Part shown: positions 61,490 through 64,000 of the stretch, one piece after another | How positions within the stretch are numbered: the stretch's first letter is position 1 | Layout: every line of letters starts with the position of its first letter | From: Mallotus nudiflorus | Lineage: Eukaryota > Streptophyta > Magnoliopsida > Malpighiales > Euphorbiaceae | Length of the DNA stretch: 64,000 bases | Reading direction: 5' to 3' | NCBI GenBank assembly: GCA_947683625.1 | Contig: CANTUR010000668.1 | Coordinates: forward strand, 62,001 to 126,000 | Notes under the pieces: generated by a model | Told to the model about the DNA's origin: nothing | Database searches by the model: none | Seen by the model: only the letters and a program-made list of their open reading frames with translations | Translations under genes and position numbers: made by a program

Positions 61490-63073
61490 TCTTGAGCTGG
61501 AACCATGCAAGCGATCAGTAAAAGGCAAGGTAAGAGGTGGGGAGTATTCCCACAAACCCTCTAATACTTAAGTCAAAAGATATAAAGAGATAGTTTAGAG
61601 TGAGAAAGAAAATAATGAGAATATAAGATAATAGAATAAATGAGAATAAATGATATGGGGTCTTATTTATAAGAATGATAATGCTCAAACTTTAGAGGAA
61701 TAGGATTCCTCTTTGATGAAAGTCTCATGCCCACTAGGAGAATATTTTTTCCTATCTAGGAGTCTCCTGATTGGGAATCTTTTTCTATTTTTCTTAGATG
61801 TCCTTCTTTTGCAAACAACCTTATATAGAAAAATAAAAACCTTAATTAAATAGGAATATGTATGTGGAGTATCAAGAGTCCCCCCAAAAGTATGTTTAAA
61901 TATTTATGTTCGATGTGTTTGGATTTGTAAGGTAAAAATGATTGTTCATTACATTTGACATGGAAGGGTGAACTAAGGCGACCAACCCCAATCACAAGAA
62001 AAGAGGAAGCTCGGTACCAAGTCTTAAAATAATCATGTAAAAATATCGTTGAAGTGTTAGTTGGACTTGAGTGCATAAAGCTTGCAAAAAAAATGCCTAG
62101 TGTAAGAGATTAACCCGCCAGTATGGAGACAACTTGGCAGAACTAGTCGTCGCTGGAGTTTTAATGCTTGGTGCGTTAAAAGTATAACTCGAGTGCCAAA
62201 TAATCTAAATGCATTAAAAGCATGGCCCAAATGTCGAACCTCAGTACTATTAAAATGACTTGAGGGTACCAACTTTAGTCACTGGACTTAGATGCTCGAG
62301 GCTTAAATGCTCGGTGCAATGACTCAAGACTTACATGTTTGGAACCTCAGTACTATAGAAGCAACCTAAGGGTGTCAGCTTTAGACACTAAACTTAAATC
62401 CTCGAGGCTTAGATGCTTAGTGCAATGACTTAAGGCTTACATGCTTAGAACCTCAGTACTATGGAAGCAATATGAGGGTGTCAACTTTAGTCACGAGACT
62501 TAGATGCTCGAGGCTTAGAAGCTTAGTGCTATGACTCGAGGCTTATATGCTTGAAACCTTAGTACTATAGAAGTGACTTGAGGGTGCTAGCTTCAGTCAC
62601 TGGATTTAGAATCTCGGTGCATTAAAAGCACGGCCCGAGTGCCGATGGGTGAGATAGTTGGCAGCGAAGGGAGTGGGGTCAGTAACCACCATGCCTTTTC
62701 ATTATCCTTTGAATTTTTAATTGTGTAACTGTCACGTCTGTTCATGTGTCAAAAGATGAGATGTTTCTACTACCATAACAATGACTGCTCGATTAGTGGG
62801 TCTTTTTCGCTTCTCAAATTGCCCTTAATGGTGGGGGAGAGATGAGAATGCATATAAGGGCAATAATGGTTGTTCCATATCCTTTCATTGTGTTATAAAA
62901 GGACCAGATCTTTTAATTTATTGCTCTTTCACTTTTTTGCTATCTTCTTCCCCTTCTCAGTTTACTTCGCGTGCGTTCTGTCTTCAGAGCTTTTATTTAA
63001 CGAGTTTGCATTTTGCTTTTAAGTGAAGCTCTTTTCTTTTTTACTTTTCCTTTAATTTGTTAAATAGAATCTA
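61490..63073 (+). mobile_element. Probable 5' region of a decayed retroelement
   Basis: Composition shifts here to mixed, GC-richer sequence without genes. It contains a tandem repeat (62236-62620), a TATA-like TGTTATAAAAGGACC (62892-62906) and a pyrimidine-rich leader (62925-63070) directly before a gag-like reading frame. It may be an LTR or leader of that element. I cannot define its ends, as no second LTR, primer site or target duplication was found. Confidence 0.4.
62236..62620 (+). repeat. 106 bp tandem repeat, about 3.6 units
   Basis: GAACCTCAGTACTAT or close variants recur at 62236, 62342, 62448 and 62553, spacing 105-106 bases. Each is followed by GGGTG(T/C)(C/T)A and CGAGGCTTA. Units differ at scattered positions. 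It lies upstream of the TATA-like box at 62892, so it may be a promoter-associated repeat of the retroelement. Confidence 0.8.
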
Positions 63074-63960
63074 TGGCTCCAAGAGAGTAAGTTAGCTCTG
63101 ACTTGTTTGTCTCTAGGATAGATAAGGAAATGCTAAAATGGTACTAGAGGCATTTTAGCATTCTCACTAATTTTTTCCTGCACACTGTAGATAAGAATTT
63201 TAAGGCCCATACCCCTATATTAGATTTTGTTAGATTAGTTGTATACTTCAATTAATTAGAGGGGGGATTGAAGTTCCCTCTGGACCCCTTCGTTAAGGAT
63301 TTATTAAATAGGTATAATATAGATCCTGGATAACTCCATCCCAATAGCTATCGAATTTTAACTGACTTTATAAAGTTTATGCATAAGGAAGGTAAAGAGT
63401 CAGACTTGGATGTCCTACGATACCTCTACAATATGAATAAGAAAAAGGGAGAGCTGATGTTCTCTCTATCTGCTATCCCAAACCACAACCTTTTTGTGAA
63501 GCTTCTAGATCTTAATAAGAAGTGGAGACAAATATTTTTTTTATTATAAAAAACCATTCAAAATTCATTAAAGTTTGGTGGATGTGGTTTGATGACTGCC
63601 ATAAAGTGAAGCATCTTCTGAGGTTGTTTGACAAGAATATAAAGATGGTCATAAAGCTTTATCTTTATGGAATAGCTGATGTAAGATCCATTAAAAATCT
63701 ATCCAAAAGATATCTTTGGAGAGTTTGCCCTAATCGTATGCTACCCATTGGTATGTTTTGAGATTCAAAAGTTATCATTCTGACTTTTGTATTTTTATTT
63801 TTATTTGTAAATGGCTAAATTTTTTGCCTTAGCGGACAAAATTTGGCTTATAGATGATGAGCCAGAGGCTCAAGAGAATGTGCAAACCTCCTCTCCTTCA
63901 TCTGAGCCTTCAGCTCTGGAGGTTTCAATTAAAGCCATATGCAGCCTAAAAGGAAAATCT
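63074..63960 (+). pseudogene. Gag-like / plant 'gypsy-type transposon' protein, broken
   Basis: ATG at 63074 opens a frame reading MAPRE, stop, then VSSDLFVSRIDKEMLKWY and further pieces: THTPILDF-like (63205-63230), GGLKFPLDPFVKDLL (63264-63310), NSYRILTDFIKFMHKEGKE (63342-63400) and SAIPNHNLFVKLLDLNKKWR (63472-63530). After a frameshift at about 63535 it continues as KVWWMWFDDCHKVKHLLRLF (63570-63640). The pattern (plasma-like PLDPF, later NHNLFVKLL...W) recalls the plant 'putative gypsy-type transposon' N-terminal family, often annotated PF04195. That is from memory and not verified. At least four stops break it. A possible intron starts at GGTATGTTTTG (63748). Confidence 0.45.
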
Positions 63961-63963
63961 ATG

Positions 63964-64000
63964 TGTCACGACTCAAAACAGGGGTCATGACCGGCGCTAG
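63964..64000 (-). repeat. Start of another large LTR, minus strand
   Basis: TGTCACGACTCAAAACAGGG, followed by GTCATGACCGGCGCTAG, matches the first 37 bases of the minus-strand LTR copies at 16616 and 23916. The preceding pentamer is CTATG (63959-63963), the expected left target duplication. The rest lies beyond the window. Confidence 0.85.

Noticed and set aside
1..64000. tRNA, rRNA or CRISPR features
   Set aside because: No tRNA-like cloverleaf, rRNA motif or spaced direct-repeat array was recognised; repeats present are explained by LTRs, hAT and microsatellites.

Overview
The window is nuclear DNA from a flowering plant, most likely a eudicot. It is AT-rich, has plant-type introns and carries plant Ty3/gypsy, Copia and hAT elements. 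It holds one clearly functional gene, a cytosolic cobalamin-independent methionine synthase on the minus strand (CDS 57269 to 53680, 11 coding exons, 765 codons). Nearly everything to its left, and the last 2.5 kb on its right, is transposon-derived.

Layout. (1) 1-16419 is an Athila-like Ty3/gypsy element on the minus strand. Its right (5') LTR is 11752-16419, its gag-protease-RT-RNaseH-integrase remains lie between 11651 and 6922, and its left (3') LTR is 1-1476. A second Ty3/gypsy element on the plus strand (LTR 1667-5092, tRNA-iMet primer site, gag and protease to about 6921) sits inside it. The junction at 6921 shows that one deletion removed the 3' part of both elements. (2) The roughly 3.2 kb LTR of this second element recurs across the window as solo LTRs: 12827-16048 (+), 16616-19855 (-), 23916-27165 (-), 30054-33297 (+), 40286-43518 (+). 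Related but diverged LTRs lie at 21309-35008, 22030-28397, 44493-47000 and 47001-49861, and another starts at 63964. Several have exact 5 bp target duplications. (3) 19956-52440 is one old hAT DNA transposon, about 8.6 kb of its own sequence swollen to 32.5 kb by LTR insertions. It holds two broken transposase copies arranged as an internal tandem duplication. Nesting reaches four levels: hAT, LTR 21309-35008, LTR 22030-28397, LTR 23916-27165. (4) 52449-59110 is the methionine synthase gene with its 5' UTR intron and promoter. (5) 59111-61490 is AT-rich intergenic DNA. (6) 61490-63963 is a degraded retroelement-like region with a 106 bp tandem repeat and a gag-like pseudogene.

The most interesting signal is inside the repeated LTR. 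It contains a series of RNA-type hairpins whose stems are kept by compensatory changes between diverged copies, a tandem pair (three units in one subfamily) of similar stem-loops, and an alternation of GC-rich conserved blocks and AT-rich stretches bounded by splice-like signals. This looks like a structured, possibly spliced, retrotransposon leader. The function is inference. The base-pairing pattern is directly visible.
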